Below are positions 1 to 11,746 of a DNA stretch of 64,000 nucleotides, in pieces. The first letter of the stretch is position 1; the number at the start of each line of letters is the position of its first letter. The translations under genes were made by a program, and so were the position numbers. Origin of the DNA: Lacticaseibacillus parakribbianus (GTDB lineage Bacteria > Bacillota > Bacilli > Lactobacillales > Lactobacillaceae); NCBI RefSeq assembly GCF_025490915.1, contig NZ_JANQBA010000001.1:248001-312000 (forward strand). Direction: 5' to 3'. The notes below the pieces were generated by a model. That model saw only the letters and a program-made list of their open reading frames with translations, was not told the DNA's origin and did not search any database.

Positions 1-78
1 TCGGTCGCCCAAGGCGTGATAAGCCCCTCCGCAGGATCGAATTCGTCAAGTATCATGCGCAGATCTCCTTTCGGCATA

Positions 79-110
79 TGCAAAAGGCCGTCAACGAGAC
101 GGCCTTTTCA
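79..110 (-). terminator. Rho-independent terminator downstream of aspS
   Basis: Inverted repeat aaaaggccgtcaacgagacggcctttt just after the aspS stop codon. Confidence 0.75.
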
Positions 111-112
111 GG

Positions 113-1912
113 TTACTCTGTCAGCTCGTCATCCCCGGCGTGGGCAGCCTCGGCGTCGACCCCGGCGCGAACCTGGATGCCAAGCTCGGCCAACTGCGCG
201 TCCTCAACCGGCGTCGGTGCCTTGGTCATCGGCTCGGAGGCCTTGCTGTTCTTCGGGAAGGCGATCACATCGCGGATGTTGTCGCGACCGGCCAAAAGCA
301 TCGCCAACCGGTCCAACCCAATCGCCATGCCACCGTGCGGCGGGAAGCCGTAGGTCAAGGCCTCAAGCAGGAAGCCGAACGCCTTTTCGGCCCGTTCCGG
401 CGTGAAGCCCAGGGCACGAAGCATTTTCTCCTGAATCTCGCGGTCGTGGATACGAATCGAGCCGGAACCCAGCTCGTAGCCGTTCAGCACCAGGTCGTAG
501 CTTTGGGCGTGGGCCTTGTGCGGATCGGTGTCAAGCAGCGCCACGTCCTCCGGGTTCGGCATGGTGAACGGGTGGTGCGCCGAAACCCAGCGCTGAATCC
601 CTTCGTCGTACTCGAACAGTGGCCAGTTGGTGATCCAGCAGAAGTGGAAGGCGGACTCGTCAATCAGGCCGAGCTCGTGGCCGAAGTGGCTCCGCAGGTA
701 GCCGAGGCTTGCGGCCACGACCTTGGCGGAGTCGGCGACGAACAAGATCAGGTCGCCGGCCTTGGCGTTCAGTTTGGTCGTGAGGGCCGCGCCGTCCGGG
801 AAGAACTTAGCAATCGGACCGCTGATGCCGTCATCGGTCACCTTCAGCCAAGCCAGACCCTTGGCGCCGAAGCGCTTGATGTACTCCTGTTGGGCCTCGA
901 TCTTTTTGCGGGAGTAATCGGCCGCAGCCCCTGGTGCGACGATGGCGCGAACCTGGCCACCGTTGTCCAGCGCGGACCGAAAGACCTTGAAGTCCGAGTC
1001 GGCGACGAAGGCCGACAGGTCCTGAATCTCCATGCCAAAGCGCAGGTCTGGCTTGTCCGAGCCGTACTTGTCCATCGCCGTCTGCCACTCGATGCGCTCG
1101 AACGGCAGGGTGACGGTGATGCCCATCACGTCCTTCATGATGCGGGCCGTCAAGCCCTCCATGATGTCTTGAATCTCCTTGGCCGACAGGAAGCTGGTCT
1201 CCATGTCGATCTGGGTGAATTCCGGCTGGCGGTCACCGCGCAGATCCTCATCGCGGTAGCAGCGGGTGATCTGGTAGTAGCGGTCGAAGCCGGCACCCAT
1301 CAACAGCTGCTTGAACAGCTGTGGCGATTGCGGCAGCGCGTAAAAGCTGCCGGGGTAAACACGGGACGGCACCAAGTAATCACGGGCGCCTTCGGGGGTG
1401 CTGGCGGTCAAGGTCGGGGTCTCGATGTCCAAAAAGCCGTTGTCGTCGAAGTAGTGATGCGCCGCCTGCATGATTTTGGCTCGCGTGATCAAGCCCGCCT
1501 GCATCTCCGGTCGGCGCAGGTCCAGGTAACGGTAGCGCAGCTTGGTTTCCTCCGCGGCGTTGACCCCATCCTCGATTTCAAACGGCGGGGTTTGTGCCTT
1601 GTTCAGAATCGTGGCGGTCGCGATCTCAACTTCGATTTCGCCGGTTTTGATCTTCGGGTTGGCGGCGGCGCGTTTTTGCACCGTGCCGGTGACCTCAATC
1701 ACGTACTCGGAACGCAGCTGGTTGGCCACCGCCAGGGCGTCCGCCCCGAATTCCTGGGAGAACACCAGCTGGACAATGCCGGCGCGGTCGCGCAGGTCGA
1801 CGAAAATCAGGTTGCCCAGGCTGCGGCGCTTTTGCACCCAACCCTTCAAAGTCACGGTTTGGCCGATGTTTTCGGCGGTGACGTCGCCGGCGTATAAACT
1901 TCGCTTACTCAT
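113..1912 (-). CDS. aspS: Aspartate--tRNA ligase
   Basis: 599 aa; N-terminal OB fold ([20 protein letters not shown]), class II aaRS motifs ([27 protein letters not shown]). Confidence 0.97.
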   Translation of the reverse strand: MSKRSLYAGDVTAENIGQTVTLKGWVQKRRSLGNLIFVDLRDRAGIVQLVFSQEFGADALAVANQLRSEYVIEVTGTVQKRAAANPKIKTGEIEVEIATATILNKAQTPPFEIEDGVNAAEETKLRYRYLDLRRPEMQAGLITRAKIMQAAHHYFDDNGFLDIETPTLTASTPEGARDYLVPSRVYPGSFYALPQSPQLFKQLLMGAGFDRYYQITRCYRDEDLRGDRQPEFTQIDMETSFLSAKEIQDIMEGLTARIMKDVMGITVTLPFERIEWQTAMDKYGSDKPDLRFGMEIQDLSAFVADSDFKVFRSALDNGGQVRAIVAPGAAADYSRKKIEAQQEYIKRFGAKGLAWLKVTDDGISGPIAKFFPDGAALTTKLNAKAGDLILFVADSAKVVAASLGYLRSHFGHELGLIDESAFHFCWITNWPLFEYDEGIQRWVSAHHPFTMPNPEDVALLDTDPHKAHAQSYDLVLNGYELGSGSIRIHDREIQEKMLRALGFTPERAEKAFGFLLEALTYGFPPHGGMAIGLDRLAMLLAGRDNIRDVIAFPKNSKASEPMTKAPTPVEDAQLAELGIQVRAGVDAEAAHAGDDELTE

Positions 1913-3195
1913 TTTGCTTCCTCCATCATGGCCTCGTAGACCGTCTTGAAGTCCTTGAGGATGTCGGCTTGCGGCACCGTCTGCTGGGTGCCGGTTGCCA
2001 TGTTCTTGATTGCCACCGTGCCGTCGGCGAGCTCGGTTTCACCCAGCGTCATCACCAGCTGGGCGTTTTCCTTGTTGGCCGACTTGAACTGGGCCTTGGG
2101 CTTGCGACCTAGGTAGTCCAGGTCAACGGCAAAGCCCTGCAGGCGAATCGCATGCGCCAGGCGCGTGGCCGGCGCCACGGCGTCGTCCGAGATCGTCACG
2201 ATGTAGGCCGGCAGGCTCGGTTCAACCTGCTGGTCTTGCATCAACAGCATCAGGCGCTCGATTCCCATCCCAAAGCCGATGCCCGGGGTTTCGGGGCCGC
2301 CGAGCTCCTCAACCAGGCCGTTGTAGCGGCCGCCGCCGATGATGGTGGTGTAGCCGCCGCCAAAGACCGGGTCGTTGCTCATCACCTCAAAGATCGTGTG
2401 GTTGTAGTAATCCAGCCCCCGCACCATGTCGGCGTCGACCACGTAGTCGATGCCTAGGTCCTCCAGCAGCTGGCGTACGGTGTCAAAATGCGCGTGGGCA
2501 CTCGGCGTCAGGTAATCCAGAATCTTCGGGGCGTTGGCGACGATTGCCTGATCCCCCTTGTCCTTGGAGTCCAGCACCCGCAGCGGGTTTTTGACCAAGC
2601 GAACCTTGGAGTCTTCGGACAGCTGATCTTCAAAGGGCGTTAGGTAATCGATCAGTGCCTGGTGATAAGCGGCGCGGGACTCGGGATCCCCCAAGCTGTT
2701 CAGCGCCACGCGCAACGACTTGGCGCCAAACGCGGCGAGCAAGTCCGTCGCCAGGGCAATGACCTCGGCGTCTAAGGCCGGACTGTCGGCACCAAAGGCT
2801 TCGACGCCGATCTGGTGGAACTCACGCTGGCGACCGCTTTGGGGCCGCTCGTAGCGAAACATCGCGCCCATGTAGTAGACCTTGTAGGGTTTGGCGAACT
2901 CGGGGCCAAACAGCTTGTTTTCGACGTAAGCCCGAACCACGCCGGCGGTGCCTTCCGGCCGCAGCGCCATCATCCGGCCGCCCTTGTCCTCGAAGTTGTA
3001 CATCTCCTTGGTCACAATATCCGAGGTTTCGCCGCTTGAGCGGGTGAAGACTTCCTGGTTCTCGAACAGCGGCGTTCGCACCTCGCGGTAGCGGTAGCGC
3101 TCGAGCACGTCACGAGCACGGTTTTCCACCCGCTGCCACAGCTCGCTTTGGCCCGGCAGAATGTCTGCGGTGCCTTTTGGTCGTTGATAACTCAT
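1909..3195 (-). CDS. hisS: Histidine--tRNA ligase
   Basis: 428 aa; [41 protein letters not shown]. Confidence 0.97.
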   Translation of the reverse strand: MSYQRPKGTADILPGQSELWQRVENRARDVLERYRYREVRTPLFENQEVFTRSSGETSDIVTKEMYNFEDKGGRMMALRPEGTAGVVRAYVENKLFGPEFAKPYKVYYMGAMFRYERPQSGRQREFHQIGVEAFGADSPALDAEVIALATDLLAAFGAKSLRVALNSLGDPESRAAYHQALIDYLTPFEDQLSEDSKVRLVKNPLRVLDSKDKGDQAIVANAPKILDYLTPSAHAHFDTVRQLLEDLGIDYVVDADMVRGLDYYNHTIFEVMSNDPVFGGGYTTIIGGGRYNGLVEELGGPETPGIGFGMGIERLMLLMQDQQVEPSLPAYIVTISDDAVAPATRLAHAIRLQGFAVDLDYLGRKPKAQFKSANKENAQLVMTLGETELADGTVAIKNMATGTQQTVPQADILKDFKTVYEAMMEEAK

Positions 3196-3221
3196 AATTG
3201 TCCTCCTTCAGGTGTCGGGAC

Positions 3222-3425
3222 GCGAAAAAAAAGCACTGCCCCCTCTTGACGAGGGTGCAGCGCACGGTACCACCTTGTGATTTAACTCGGCCATAACGGT
3301 GGCAACCGGAGCGCGTCTGCCTCAGAAGTGTCTTTTCGGTCGGTCCCGGCTTTCACCATCCCGGGTCGCTTCACGTTGACCTATCCTGCTTCGTCATCGG
3401 CACATTGATTTAACAGCTACGATAG
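3222..3425 (-). promoter_or_regulatory. T-box leader of hisS-aspS
   Basis: Minus strand reads ...AAGGTGGTACCGTGCG... (T-box core, plus 3262-3276) followed by hairpin gcaccctcgtcaagagggggcagtgc and a T-run; sits directly upstream of hisS. Confidence 0.85.
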
Positions 3426-3519
3426 ACGGTTTTGCGAGACTTGTCAAGCGGCCGGCAAAAATTGCCGGAGGTCGCGCAATTCCCGCGGGGTCTTGGTATA
3501 ATGAAACAAAAGCAAAAAA

Positions 3520-4857
3520 TTGTTAGGGATGATGAGATTGTCACAACCCAAGCTCAAGCGCTGGCCGCTGATCCTCGCCTTCGCGGCCTTGATCGGTTTG
3601 TCCGTCGCCACCAGCACCGTTTTGGCTTCAAGCCAGACGCTGACCGTTCGGGCCAACCTGCTGAACGTGCGACTGGGCCCCGGCCTTGCCTACGCCGCCA
3701 TGGGCCAGGTTCAAAGCGGTACCCGGCTGACCGTGCTCAAAAAAGAGAATTCCTGGTACCAGGTACGACTGGCCGGCAACAAAATCGGCTGGGTCGCCAG
3801 CTGGCTGGTCGCGAACACCGAGGCCAGCACCAGCACGGCCAGCGTCGCCAAGGCCAAGGTGGCCGTCAACGTTCGTCAAACCGCGACAACCAGCGCCAAG
3901 GTCTTGGGGACCCTGAAGGCCGGCACCACGCTTGACGTGCTGTACCAAGAAGGCAGCTGGACCGAAATCGCCTACCACAACACGGCGGCCTGGGTCACCT
4001 CAAGCGCCGTTCAGCTGACCGGGGCAACCACGGCGCTGGCCGCCCCGAAGCAGACCTACGTCAAAAAGGCCGCGGCCCCCACCCGCAGCCTGACCGTCAC
4101 CACCAACATCAGCGTAAACCTGCGCCAGGCCGCCGGCATCAACGCCCCGATCGTTGAGAAGCTCGCCAAGGCGACGAAGCTGACGGTGCTGAGCCAGACC
4201 AGCGACTGGTACCACGTTCGCACCGCAGGCGGCAAGTCCGGTTACGTGGCGAGCTGGACCGTCACCACGCCTGGCAGCAGCACCACCAAGGCGGCCACTA
4301 GCCTGGCCGAGGCCACCATTGTGCTCGACCCTGGCCACGGTGGTCAGGATGCCGGGGCCGAATCCACCGGCAAGAAGTACGAAAAGACCTACACGCTGGC
4401 CATGGCCAAGGCCATCGGCGCCGCCCTTTCCGCGCAAGGAAGCAACGTGATTTACACCCGCGACGCGGACACCTTCGTTGACCTGGAACCCCGCGCGACC
4501 GCCTCCAACAACGCTCACGCCGACGCCTTCATCTCGATTCACTTCGACTCAAGCCCCAACCCCAACGAGGCCTCGGGCTTCACCACGTACTACTTCAGCG
4601 CCACCACCAGCAAGCCGCTGGCCTTGGCCCTCAACCAATCGCTGGGCAAGGCCCTGAGCCTGACCAACCGCGGCACCGCTTACGGCAACTTCCAGGTGCT
4701 GCGGGATAACAAGCAGCCGAGCGTCCTGATGGAAATGGGCTACATCAACACCGACAAGGACTTCAAGCTGATCGCCAGTCCCGCCTACCAGCAGCGCGTC
4801 GCCGTCGCCGTGGTCCAGGGGCTGCAGGCCTACTTCCAGGCCGGTAACCACCAATAA
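3520..4857 (+). CDS. SH3b-domain N-acetylmuramoyl-L-alanine amidase (Amidase_3)
   Basis: Three SH3b-like repeats (LNVRLGPGLAYAAMGQV, VNVRQTATTSAKVLGTL, VNLRQAAGINAPIVEKL) then IVLDPGHGGQDAGAESTG...YTRDAD...AFISIHFDS. The true start may be the ATG at 3529/3532. Confidence 0.93.
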   Translation: MLGMMRLSQPKLKRWPLILAFAALIGLSVATSTVLASSQTLTVRANLLNVRLGPGLAYAAMGQVQSGTRLTVLKKENSWYQVRLAGNKIGWVASWLVANTEASTSTASVAKAKVAVNVRQTATTSAKVLGTLKAGTTLDVLYQEGSWTEIAYHNTAAWVTSSAVQLTGATTALAAPKQTYVKKAAAPTRSLTVTTNISVNLRQAAGINAPIVEKLAKATKLTVLSQTSDWYHVRTAGGKSGYVASWTVTTPGSSTTKAATSLAEATIVLDPGHGGQDAGAESTGKKYEKTYTLAMAKAIGAALSAQGSNVIYTRDADTFVDLEPRATASNNAHADAFISIHFDSSPNPNEASGFTTYYFSATTSKPLALALNQSLGKALSLTNRGTAYGNFQVLRDNKQPSVLMEMGYINTDKDFKLIASPAYQQRVAVAVVQGLQAYFQAGNHQ

Positions 4858-4867
4858 ACAGCCGCAT

Positions 4868-4912
4868 TAAAATAAACACCCGTCATCGACATGACGGGTG
4901 TTTATTTTAGTT
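4868..4912 (+). terminator. Terminator after the amidase
   Basis: aaataaacacccgtcatcgacatgacgggtgtttatttt; symmetrical, may act on both strands. Confidence 0.8.
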
Positions 4913-4919
4913 TCGACGG

Positions 4920-5546
4920 TCAGCGACCGAAAAGCGCCGGAATCTCGTGCAGGTGATCGACGTGGTACTCGGCCATCGGCGCATCCCCCAGACCATCGAC
5001 ATCAAAGTAGATGCCGGCCACCCCGGCCGCCTGCCCGGCGACGATATCGAGCTTGCGATCCCCGATCATTGCGGCAGTCGTTGCCGGCAGCTGCCAGCGG
5101 TCGAGAATGTACAACACCGCATCCGGCTTAGGCTTTCGCGCCAGGTGCAGATCGGACGTCACGCCACCGGCGAACAGGTCGCGCAGGCCGGAGTTGGCCA
5201 AAAGCTGCCACGCCGAATTATCGCGGTGGGTCATCAGAAAGTTACGACCGCCCTTGGCCACCACCGCCTCAAGCGTCGCTTGGGCCTCGGGGTACGGCTT
5301 GCAGGCCAACACCCGCTGCACCTCGACATCGTGGTACTCGGCAAAAATCGCGGCGGCATCCCAGCCGCGCTGCGCCGCACAGTCTTCAATCACCGCGTGA
5401 ACCGAGGTTTTCTTGGTGGTGATCAAAAGCGCGGCGGGATCGACCGCCACCCCGTGCTTGGTCAGCGTCTCGTGCAAGGCACTCAGGATGCTCGGGTAGG
5501 TGTCGTAGAGGGTGCCGTCCAGGTCCCAGATTGCGTCAGTTAACAT
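4920..5546 (-). CDS. HAD-superfamily hydrolase (phosphoglycolate phosphatase-like)
   Basis: [39 protein letters not shown]. Confidence 0.88.
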   Translation of the reverse strand: MLTDAIWDLDGTLYDTYPSILSALHETLTKHGVAVDPAALLITTKKTSVHAVIEDCAAQRGWDAAAIFAEYHDVEVQRVLACKPYPEAQATLEAVVAKGGRNFLMTHRDNSAWQLLANSGLRDLFAGGVTSDLHLARKPKPDAVLYILDRWQLPATTAAMIGDRKLDIVAGQAAGVAGIYFDVDGLGDAPMAEYHVDHLHEIPALFGR

Positions 5547-5991
5547 GTTGTTCCTCCGTGTCGAATAAAATGGTGACCGGGCCGTCGTTGATCAGGCTGA
5601 CCTGCATGTCGGCCCCGAACACGCCGGTAGCCACTTGCAGGTTGGTCGCCCGCATGCGAGCGACGAACAGATCGTACAGCTGCTCGCCAAGCGCCGGGGC
5701 AGCCGCGGCGGTGAAACTGGGGCGGTTGCCCTTTCGGGTGTCGGCGTACAGCGTGAACTGGGAAATCGCCAGCACCGCCCCGCCGACCTGGGCGAGGGCC
5801 AAGTTCATTTTGCCTGCCGGGTCGCTGAAGACCCGCAGCTTGCTGATCTTAGCTACGAGGTAATCCACATCGGCCGGCGTGTCGTTGGGCCCGACGCCCA
5901 ACAACACCACAAAGCCGCGGTCGATGCGCCCACACACCTCCCCATCGATGGTCACCTGCGCCTGGCTGACGCGTTGCACAACTGCTTTCAT
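5536..5991 (-). CDS. dtd: D-aminoacyl-tRNA deacylase
   Basis: [33 protein letters not shown]...[20 protein letters not shown]; start placed at the internal Met. Confidence 0.95.
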   Translation of the reverse strand: MKAVVQRVSQAQVTIDGEVCGRIDRGFVVLLGVGPNDTPADVDYLVAKISKLRVFSDPAGKMNLALAQVGGAVLAISQFTLYADTRKGNRPSFTAAAAPALGEQLYDLFVARMRATNLQVATGVFGADMQVSLINDGPVTILFDTEEQHVN

Positions 5992-6005
5992 ACGCTCTCC
6001 TTTTT

Positions 6006-6036
6006 CCAAAAAACAGGGCCGCTTCCGCGGCCCCAG
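6006..6036 (-). terminator. Terminator near the 3' end of rel / 5' of dtd
   Basis: Minus strand ggggccgcggaagcggccctgttttttgg. Confidence 0.75.
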
Positions 6037-6038
6037 TG

Positions 6039-8267
6039 TCATCCCTGCTTGCGCTTGACTTCGTAAATGTCCGGCACGTTCTTGATCGCATCCATCATGC
6101 GCTCGAGGTGAGCGAGGTTGCGGATCCCCACGGTCACGTGGATGTCCGCCATCTTGTCGTGATCGACGCGGCCGTTGATGTTAGTCAGACTCTTGGTCTG
6201 CGCGTTGAGCGTCTGCAGCACCTCGTTGAGCAGCCCGTTGCGGTTGTAGCCGTAGATCTCAAGGTCGGTGTCGAACAGCTGAGTCTGATCGTTCATGTTC
6301 TGCCACTGCACGTCGATCAGCCGGCCGGCGTTGACCGGATCGGACATGTCGACGTTGGTGCAGTCCTGGCGGTGAATGGTGACGCCGCGGCCCTTGGTCA
6401 CGTAGCCGACAATCGGGTCACCCGGCACGGGGCTGCAGCACTTGGCCAGGTGAACCAGCAGGTTGTCGACGCCTTCGATGACGACGCCTTCCTCGGTGCG
6501 GCTGGTCGGCTTGCGTTCCTTGGACACCGTGGTGACCTTCTGGTTGGCGGCCAAAATTGCGGCCTCGCGCTCCTTTTGGTCCGCAGCCTCCTTCTCCCGC
6601 CGTGCCTTTTCGGTCAGGCGGTTGGCGATGACGCGGGGGCTGTACTCGCCGTAGCCGATGGCCGACAGCAGCTCGTCTTCGGTGGTGAAGTTCAGCCGCT
6701 GCAAGAGCGCCGCCATGGCCGGCTTGCCGCCCATGAAGTCGCGCGGCGAAAGGTCCATGTCGGTGAGCGCATGCTCCAACGCGTCGCGGCCCTTGTCGGC
6801 GTTGACACCCTTGTCTTCTTGCTTGAAGTAGCGGCGAATCTTGTTGCGGGCCCGGGACGTGTAGACTAGGTTAATCCAGTCGCGGGAAGGCTTGGAGCCG
6901 GAGCTCGTCAGCATTTCGACGATGTCGCCGTTTTTGAGCTGGTAGTTCAGCGGCACAATCTTGCCGTTGACCTTGGCGCCGACACTCTTATTGCCGACCT
7001 CGGTGTGAACCAAGTAGGCAAAATCCAGCGGCCCGGCGCCTTTGGGGAGCTCGTAAACGTCACCGCGCGGCGTGAAGACGTAGACGCGGTCGGTGAAGAT
7101 GTCGCCCTTGACGCTTTCCATGAAGTCGGCGGCGTCGCTGCTTTCGTCTTGAATCTCCAGAATCTCGCGGAATAAGTCGAGCTTCTTGCCGGTTTTGTCG
7201 TACTGAACCTCTTGGGTCTGACCTTCCTTGTAGGCCCAGTGGGCCGCGACGCCGTACTCGGCGACGTGGTGCATCTCCGCCGTCCGAATCTGCACCTCAA
7301 GCGGCTTGCCCTTGGGCCCGATCACCGTGGTGTGCAGGCTCTGGTACATGTTCGCCTTGGGCATGGCGATGTAATCCTTGAAGCGGCCCGGCATCGGCTT
7401 CCACTGGGTGTGAATGGCACCGAGCACTGCGTAGCAGTCCTTGATGGTTTCAGTGATCACCCGCACCGCCAGCAGGTCGTACAGCTCGTCGAACTGCTTG
7501 TGCTTGTCGCGCATTTTCTTGTAAATCGAGTAAATGTGCTTGGGGCGGCCGTAAATCTCGTAGCTGATGTTGAGGTCGGCCAGCGATTTTTTGATGTCGA
7601 CAATGGCCGAATCGATGTAGGCCTCCCGCTCGCCGCGCTTAGACTTCATCAGCTGCGCAATCCGGTAGTACTGCTGCGGGTTGAGGTAGCGCAAAGAGAG
7701 GTCTTCAAGCTCCCACTTGATGGCCGAAATCCCCAGCCGGTCGGCCAGTGGCGCGTATATTTCAAGCGTCTCGTTGGCGATGCGCCGCTGCTTGTCCGGC
7801 CGCAGGTGCATCAGGGTGCGCATGTTGTGCAGCCGGTCGGCCAGCTTGACCAAAATTACGCGCATGTCCTTGGCCATCGCCAGAAGCATCTTGCGGTGGT
7901 TCTCGGCCAGCTCGTCCTTGTGGGCGACGTAGGTCACCTTGGACAGCTTGGTCAGCCCATCGACGATCACCGCGGTTTCGGCGCCGAATACCTCTTGAAT
8001 GTCGCCCAGCGTGATGTTGGTGTCCTCCACCACATCGTGCAGGTAACCGGAGGCCACCGTCACCGGGTCCATCTTCAGCTTGGCCAAAATACCGGCCACC
8101 TGAATCGGGTGAATGATGTAAGGCTCACCGGACTTGCGCCGCTGGTCCTTGTGAACGTATGCGGCAAAATCATAGGCTTTCTTGACGAATGCGAGGTGCT
8201 CGTCGTTCATGTACCCCCGGCACAGGTCAAACACCTCTGCTTGGGTCAATTCAGGTTCTTCAGCCAT
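6039..8267 (-). CDS. rel: RelA/SpoT family (p)ppGpp synthetase/hydrolase
   Basis: HD domain (HPIQVAGIL...[10 protein letters not shown]), synthetase ([13 protein letters not shown]), TGS and ACT domains; start at MAEEPELTQ (cat 8265-8267, good RBS). Confidence 0.95.
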   Translation of the reverse strand: MAEEPELTQAEVFDLCRGYMNDEHLAFVKKAYDFAAYVHKDQRRKSGEPYIIHPIQVAGILAKLKMDPVTVASGYLHDVVEDTNITLGDIQEVFGAETAVIVDGLTKLSKVTYVAHKDELAENHRKMLLAMAKDMRVILVKLADRLHNMRTLMHLRPDKQRRIANETLEIYAPLADRLGISAIKWELEDLSLRYLNPQQYYRIAQLMKSKRGEREAYIDSAIVDIKKSLADLNISYEIYGRPKHIYSIYKKMRDKHKQFDELYDLLAVRVITETIKDCYAVLGAIHTQWKPMPGRFKDYIAMPKANMYQSLHTTVIGPKGKPLEVQIRTAEMHHVAEYGVAAHWAYKEGQTQEVQYDKTGKKLDLFREILEIQDESSDAADFMESVKGDIFTDRVYVFTPRGDVYELPKGAGPLDFAYLVHTEVGNKSVGAKVNGKIVPLNYQLKNGDIVEMLTSSGSKPSRDWINLVYTSRARNKIRRYFKQEDKGVNADKGRDALEHALTDMDLSPRDFMGGKPAMAALLQRLNFTTEDELLSAIGYGEYSPRVIANRLTEKARREKEAADQKEREAAILAANQKVTTVSKERKPTSRTEEGVVIEGVDNLLVHLAKCCSPVPGDPIVGYVTKGRGVTIHRQDCTNVDMSDPVNAGRLIDVQWQNMNDQTQLFDTDLEIYGYNRNGLLNEVLQTLNAQTKSLTNINGRVDHDKMADIHVTVGIRNLAHLERMMDAIKNVPDIYEVKRKQG

Positions 8268-8410
8268 GTTGTTCCTCCTTCTTGCAGCGGCCGGCGCAAG
8301 GCAGCAGCCAACGCAATGCGGCACGTGAGACCACACCGTGAAAACACAATTGATTTACCCTAGTATAGCGTATGCCCTCCGCGAATCAAAGGGGCGAAGC
8401 CGCCGGGAAG

Positions 8411-8448
8411 CAAACAACGCCTCTTGCGGCCGGGGCCGAAGAGGCGTT
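8411..8448 (-). terminator. Terminator downstream of mreD
   Basis: Minus strand aacgcctcttcggccccggccgcaagaggcgttgttt. Confidence 0.6.
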
Positions 8449-8456
8449 GTGTACGC

Positions 8457-8996
8457 TCAGTCTTGTTCCGCAATGCGCAGCGACTTCAGCAGCCGCGCCA
8501 GCGGGGCGTAGACGAGGGCAAACAAGATTAGGTTGACCGTCAACCCGGGCCCGACGTGCCGCGCGATCAGGGGAATCAGGCCGACGCTGGTGGCGCCGAG
8601 AAACCGCGCGACGAAGTAGTTGGCCACGATGTAAGTGATCAGCGTCAAGATCACCACCGCGCCGACGTACAAGGCGGTTTTGGGGATCAGCGGCTCAATC
8701 TGCCGCACCACGTAAACTAAAAGTGGCCACAACAACAGGTTGACCCCGAGCATCCCGGTGTAAAAGCTGTCTGCAATCAGGCCGACGACCGCCGCGATGG
8801 CAACGATGTAGGCCTCATCCGGCAGCACTAGGGCAATCATCACCAAGGCCATCAAGGTCAGCTGCGGCACCCCGGTGAAGGCCGGCACCATCAGCCACTG
8901 GGCCAAAACCTGGGCCAAGGTGCCATCGAGCAACAGCGCCACGGCCAGCACCAAGGCGACCCAGCCGTGACCCTTGAAGACGGGATCAGTTAGCAT
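8457..8996 (-). CDS. mreD: Rod shape-determining protein MreD
   Basis: Hydrophobic 179 aa protein directly following mreC, MreD-like topology. Confidence 0.85.
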   Translation of the reverse strand: MLTDPVFKGHGWVALVLAVALLLDGTLAQVLAQWLMVPAFTGVPQLTLMALVMIALVLPDEAYIVAIAAVVGLIADSFYTGMLGVNLLLWPLLVYVVRQIEPLIPKTALYVGAVVILTLITYIVANYFVARFLGATSVGLIPLIARHVGPGLTVNLILFALVYAPLARLLKSLRIAEQD

Positions 8997-9858
8997 TGCC
9001 GTCCCCTCCGATCGTGCGGTCGATGACGGTGACCACGCTGGCGTCTGCGAGGTTGGCGGCCGGCTTCAGGTAAACCGTGTTGGCCAGGCCGAAGTCATCC
9101 TGCTTGACGCTAGCCACCGTGCCGATGAACAGCCCCTTGGGGGTGCTGCCGCCAAGCCCCGAGGTCATGACGCGCTGGCCCTTCTTGAGGTTCTCCTTGG
9201 TGTCGATCTGGTCCATGATCAGCTGGTTTTTTTTCTCGCTGTAGCCGCTGATCACCCCGTTGATGATTTTGCCGCTGCCGGTGATAATCTGGGCGGCGAA
9301 GCGGTCGGCCGCCTTGTTGTCGGTCGACAAAAGCTCAACCTTGGCGTTGGTCTTGGCGACTTCGACCACCCGCCCCAACAGTCCGGAACCCGACATCACC
9401 GGCATGTTCTTGGCGACGCCTGCGCCTGAGCCCTTGTTGATCACCAAGATGTTGCGCCAGTCGTTGGGCGAGCGCAACATCACGGTGGCCGAAATCTGGG
9501 TGTAGTCGCTCAACGTGGCATTGAGCTGCAGCTGCTTTTTGAGCGCCTTGTTCTCCTGGGTCAGCGTCTGGTTGCGCACCTTGGTCTGCGCCAGGTCGTC
9601 GATCTGCGCCTTGAGCCGCTTGTTCTCCTGGAACGTGTTCAACAGCTGGTTGATGTCGTCCAACCCGCCCTTGAACAGCCGCACCGGCCCGGACACCACA
9701 CGGCCGCCGATGCCGACCACGTCGTTGCCAATCTGCTGAATCAGCGGTGGGGCCGCCCGGTTGTTACGCACCGTGATCGAGGTGAAGATCAGCCCCAGGC
9801 TGGTCAGCAAGGCGATCATCAGCACGATCATTTTTTTGTTTGAAAAGAACTTCTGCAT
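8986..9858 (-). CDS. mreC: Rod shape-determining protein MreC
   Basis: N-terminal TM, coiled coil (LKAQIDDLAQTKVRNQTLTQENKALKKQL), MreC beta domain (GSGLLGRVVEV, VMTSGLGGSTPKGLFIGTV). Confidence 0.95.
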   Translation of the reverse strand: MQKFFSNKKMIVLMIALLTSLGLIFTSITVRNNRAAPPLIQQIGNDVVGIGGRVVSGPVRLFKGGLDDINQLLNTFQENKRLKAQIDDLAQTKVRNQTLTQENKALKKQLQLNATLSDYTQISATVMLRSPNDWRNILVINKGSGAGVAKNMPVMSGSGLLGRVVEVAKTNAKVELLSTDNKAADRFAAQIITGSGKIINGVISGYSEKKNQLIMDQIDTKENLKKGQRVMTSGLGGSTPKGLFIGTVASVKQDDFGLANTVYLKPAANLADASVVTVIDRTIGGDGNAN

Positions 9859-9894
9859 CCTAACCTCCCGGGGAGCGACGGTCACTGAACGAAA

Positions 9895-9935
9895 GGGGCC
9901 GGTCCAAAACGTCGTGTTTTGTCACCGGCCCGCAG
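9895..9935 (-). terminator. Inverted repeat between mreB and mreC (attenuator/terminator-like)
   Basis: ggggccggtccaaaacgtcgtgttttgtcaccggccc stem-loop; no long T-run. Confidence 0.4.
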
Positions 9936-9936
9936 C

Positions 9937-10986
9937 TTAGTGTTTTTTGAGGACGTCGATGTTCTTCAGCGACTCGCCGGTGCCGATGGCCACGCAATCG
10001 AGTGGATCCTGCGCGATGAACACCGGAACCTTGGTGGCATCTGAGATCACCTCGGGCAGGTTCTTGAGCATCGCCCCACCGCCGGTCAGCACGATGCCGT
10101 GGTCGATGACGTCGGCCGCGATTTCCGGCGAGGTCTCCTCGAGCGTCTCCTTGATGGCGTCGATGATGGCCAGCACGATTTCGTTGATGGCGCTGGCCAC
10201 GTCGGTCGCCGAGACGTCGATGGTCTTGGGCAACCCGGACAGCAGGTCGCGGCCGCGAATGGTCATCGCGTCGATGTCCTTGGCCTTTTCGATGGAGGCG
10301 GAGCCAATCTGAATCTTGATGTCCTCGGCCGTGCGTTCGCCGATCAGCAGGCTGAAGTTCTGGCGAATGTAGGTGATGATGGCCTCGTCAATCTTGTCGC
10401 CGGCCATGCGAATCGAGCGGCTGGACACGATGCCACCCAAAGAAATCGTGGCGACGTCCGTGGTGCCACCGCCGATGTCCACGACCATGCTGCCGGTCGG
10501 GTCCATCACCGGCAAGCCGGCGCCGATGGCCGCCGCGTAAGGCTCTTCGATGACGAAGGCCTCCTTGGCCCCGGCCACCTTGGCCGCGTCGATCACGGCG
10601 CGTTTTTCAACTTCCGTGACTCCGCTTGGCACGCAAATCATGACCTGCGGGTGATTGCTCTTGCCGCCCAGCGCCTTGTCCATGAAGTACTTGAGCATCG
10701 CCGCGGTGGTGTCGTAATCCGCAATCACGCCGTCCTTCATCGGCCGGATGGCGTTGATGTTGGCCGGGGTGCGGCCAATCATCGCCCGGGCCTCTTCACC
10801 CACGGCAATAATCTCGTCTGTTTGCGAATTCTTGGCGACGACGGAAGGCTCGTGCGTGACGATTCCCTTACCGTCGACGTACACGAGGGTGTTGGCCGTG
10901 CCAAGATCAATTCCGATATTTTTCGATCCTAATCCGAGCAAAATATTCTCTCCTTCAAGTGACTGCCGTTTTTCGGTCTTTTGCAT
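9937..10986 (-). CDS. mreB: Rod shape-determining protein MreB
   Basis: [45 protein letters not shown]; adjacent to mreCD. Confidence 0.96.
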   Translation of the reverse strand: MQKTEKRQSLEGENILLGLGSKNIGIDLGTANTLVYVDGKGIVTHEPSVVAKNSQTDEIIAVGEEARAMIGRTPANINAIRPMKDGVIADYDTTAAMLKYFMDKALGGKSNHPQVMICVPSGVTEVEKRAVIDAAKVAGAKEAFVIEEPYAAAIGAGLPVMDPTGSMVVDIGGGTTDVATISLGGIVSSRSIRMAGDKIDEAIITYIRQNFSLLIGERTAEDIKIQIGSASIEKAKDIDAMTIRGRDLLSGLPKTIDVSATDVASAINEIVLAIIDAIKETLEETSPEIAADVIDHGIVLTGGGAMLKNLPEVISDATKVPVFIAQDPLDCVAIGTGESLKNIDVLKKH

Positions 10987-11060
10987 TATAGCATACTCGC
11001 CGCACCGACCACACGTCGGCCGGCCAAAACCCGCGCAATTCGGGGGATATTTGTAAAATT

Positions 11061-11708
11061 TTAAACCTTCTTAGCCAAGTGATACGAGTAATAGTTATCC
11101 CCGCCGATCACTAGGTGGTCGACCAATAGCACCCCAACCGCCAGCCCCGCCGCCTGGAAGCGGTCGGTCATCGCGTCGTCCAAGGCGCTGGGCGTCGCGC
11201 GGCCGCTGGGGTGGTTGTGAACCAGCACGACCCCGGCGGCATTGAGCAAAAGCGCCGCGCGAAACACCACCCGCGGGTCGGCCACGGCCCGGTCCAGGCC
11301 GCCTCTGGCCACCTCACGCTCCCCGATCACCGCCTGCTGAACGTCCAGGAAAATCGCGTGGATCACCTCTTGCGACCGGCCGGCCAACCGGGCCACCATG
11401 GCCGCACCAAGCGTTGCGCTGGACACCGCGGTCCCCTGCCGCAGGACCTGGCGGCGCTGAACCCGCATTCCCAGCTCAATGGCTGCACTCAACACGCAGG
11501 CCTTGGCCAGGCCCAACCCGGGCAGTGCCTGCAGCTCGGCCACTTCGGCCACCCGCAGCTGGCGCAACTGCGGGTAAGCGGCCAAAACCGCCGCCACGGT
11601 TTGGTGTAGCGGCACCGCGGCGCTGCCAAAGCCCAACAGCGCTTGCACCAGTTCCTCATCGCTCAGCGCGGCGGCGCCGTACTGGCGGATTTTCTCTCGC
11701 GGCAACAT
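11061..11708 (-). CDS. radC: RadC family JAB-domain protein
   Basis: [25 protein letters not shown]...[25 protein letters not shown]. Confidence 0.93.
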   Translation of the reverse strand: MLPREKIRQYGAAALSDEELVQALLGFGSAAVPLHQTVAAVLAAYPQLRQLRVAEVAELQALPGLGLAKACVLSAAIELGMRVQRRQVLRQGTAVSSATLGAAMVARLAGRSQEVIHAIFLDVQQAVIGEREVARGGLDRAVADPRVVFRAALLLNAAGVVLVHNHPSGRATPSALDDAMTDRFQAAGLAVGVLLVDHLVIGGDNYYSYHLAKKV

Positions 11709-11746
11709 AATCTCCTCCCCGCGGTCTCACACCGCGTTACAAGAGA

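Noticed and set aside
140-1897. 585-aa plus-strand ORF
   Set aside because: Antisense shadow of aspS with no recognisable domain.
7212-8363. 383-aa plus-strand ORF
   Set aside because: Antisense of rel.
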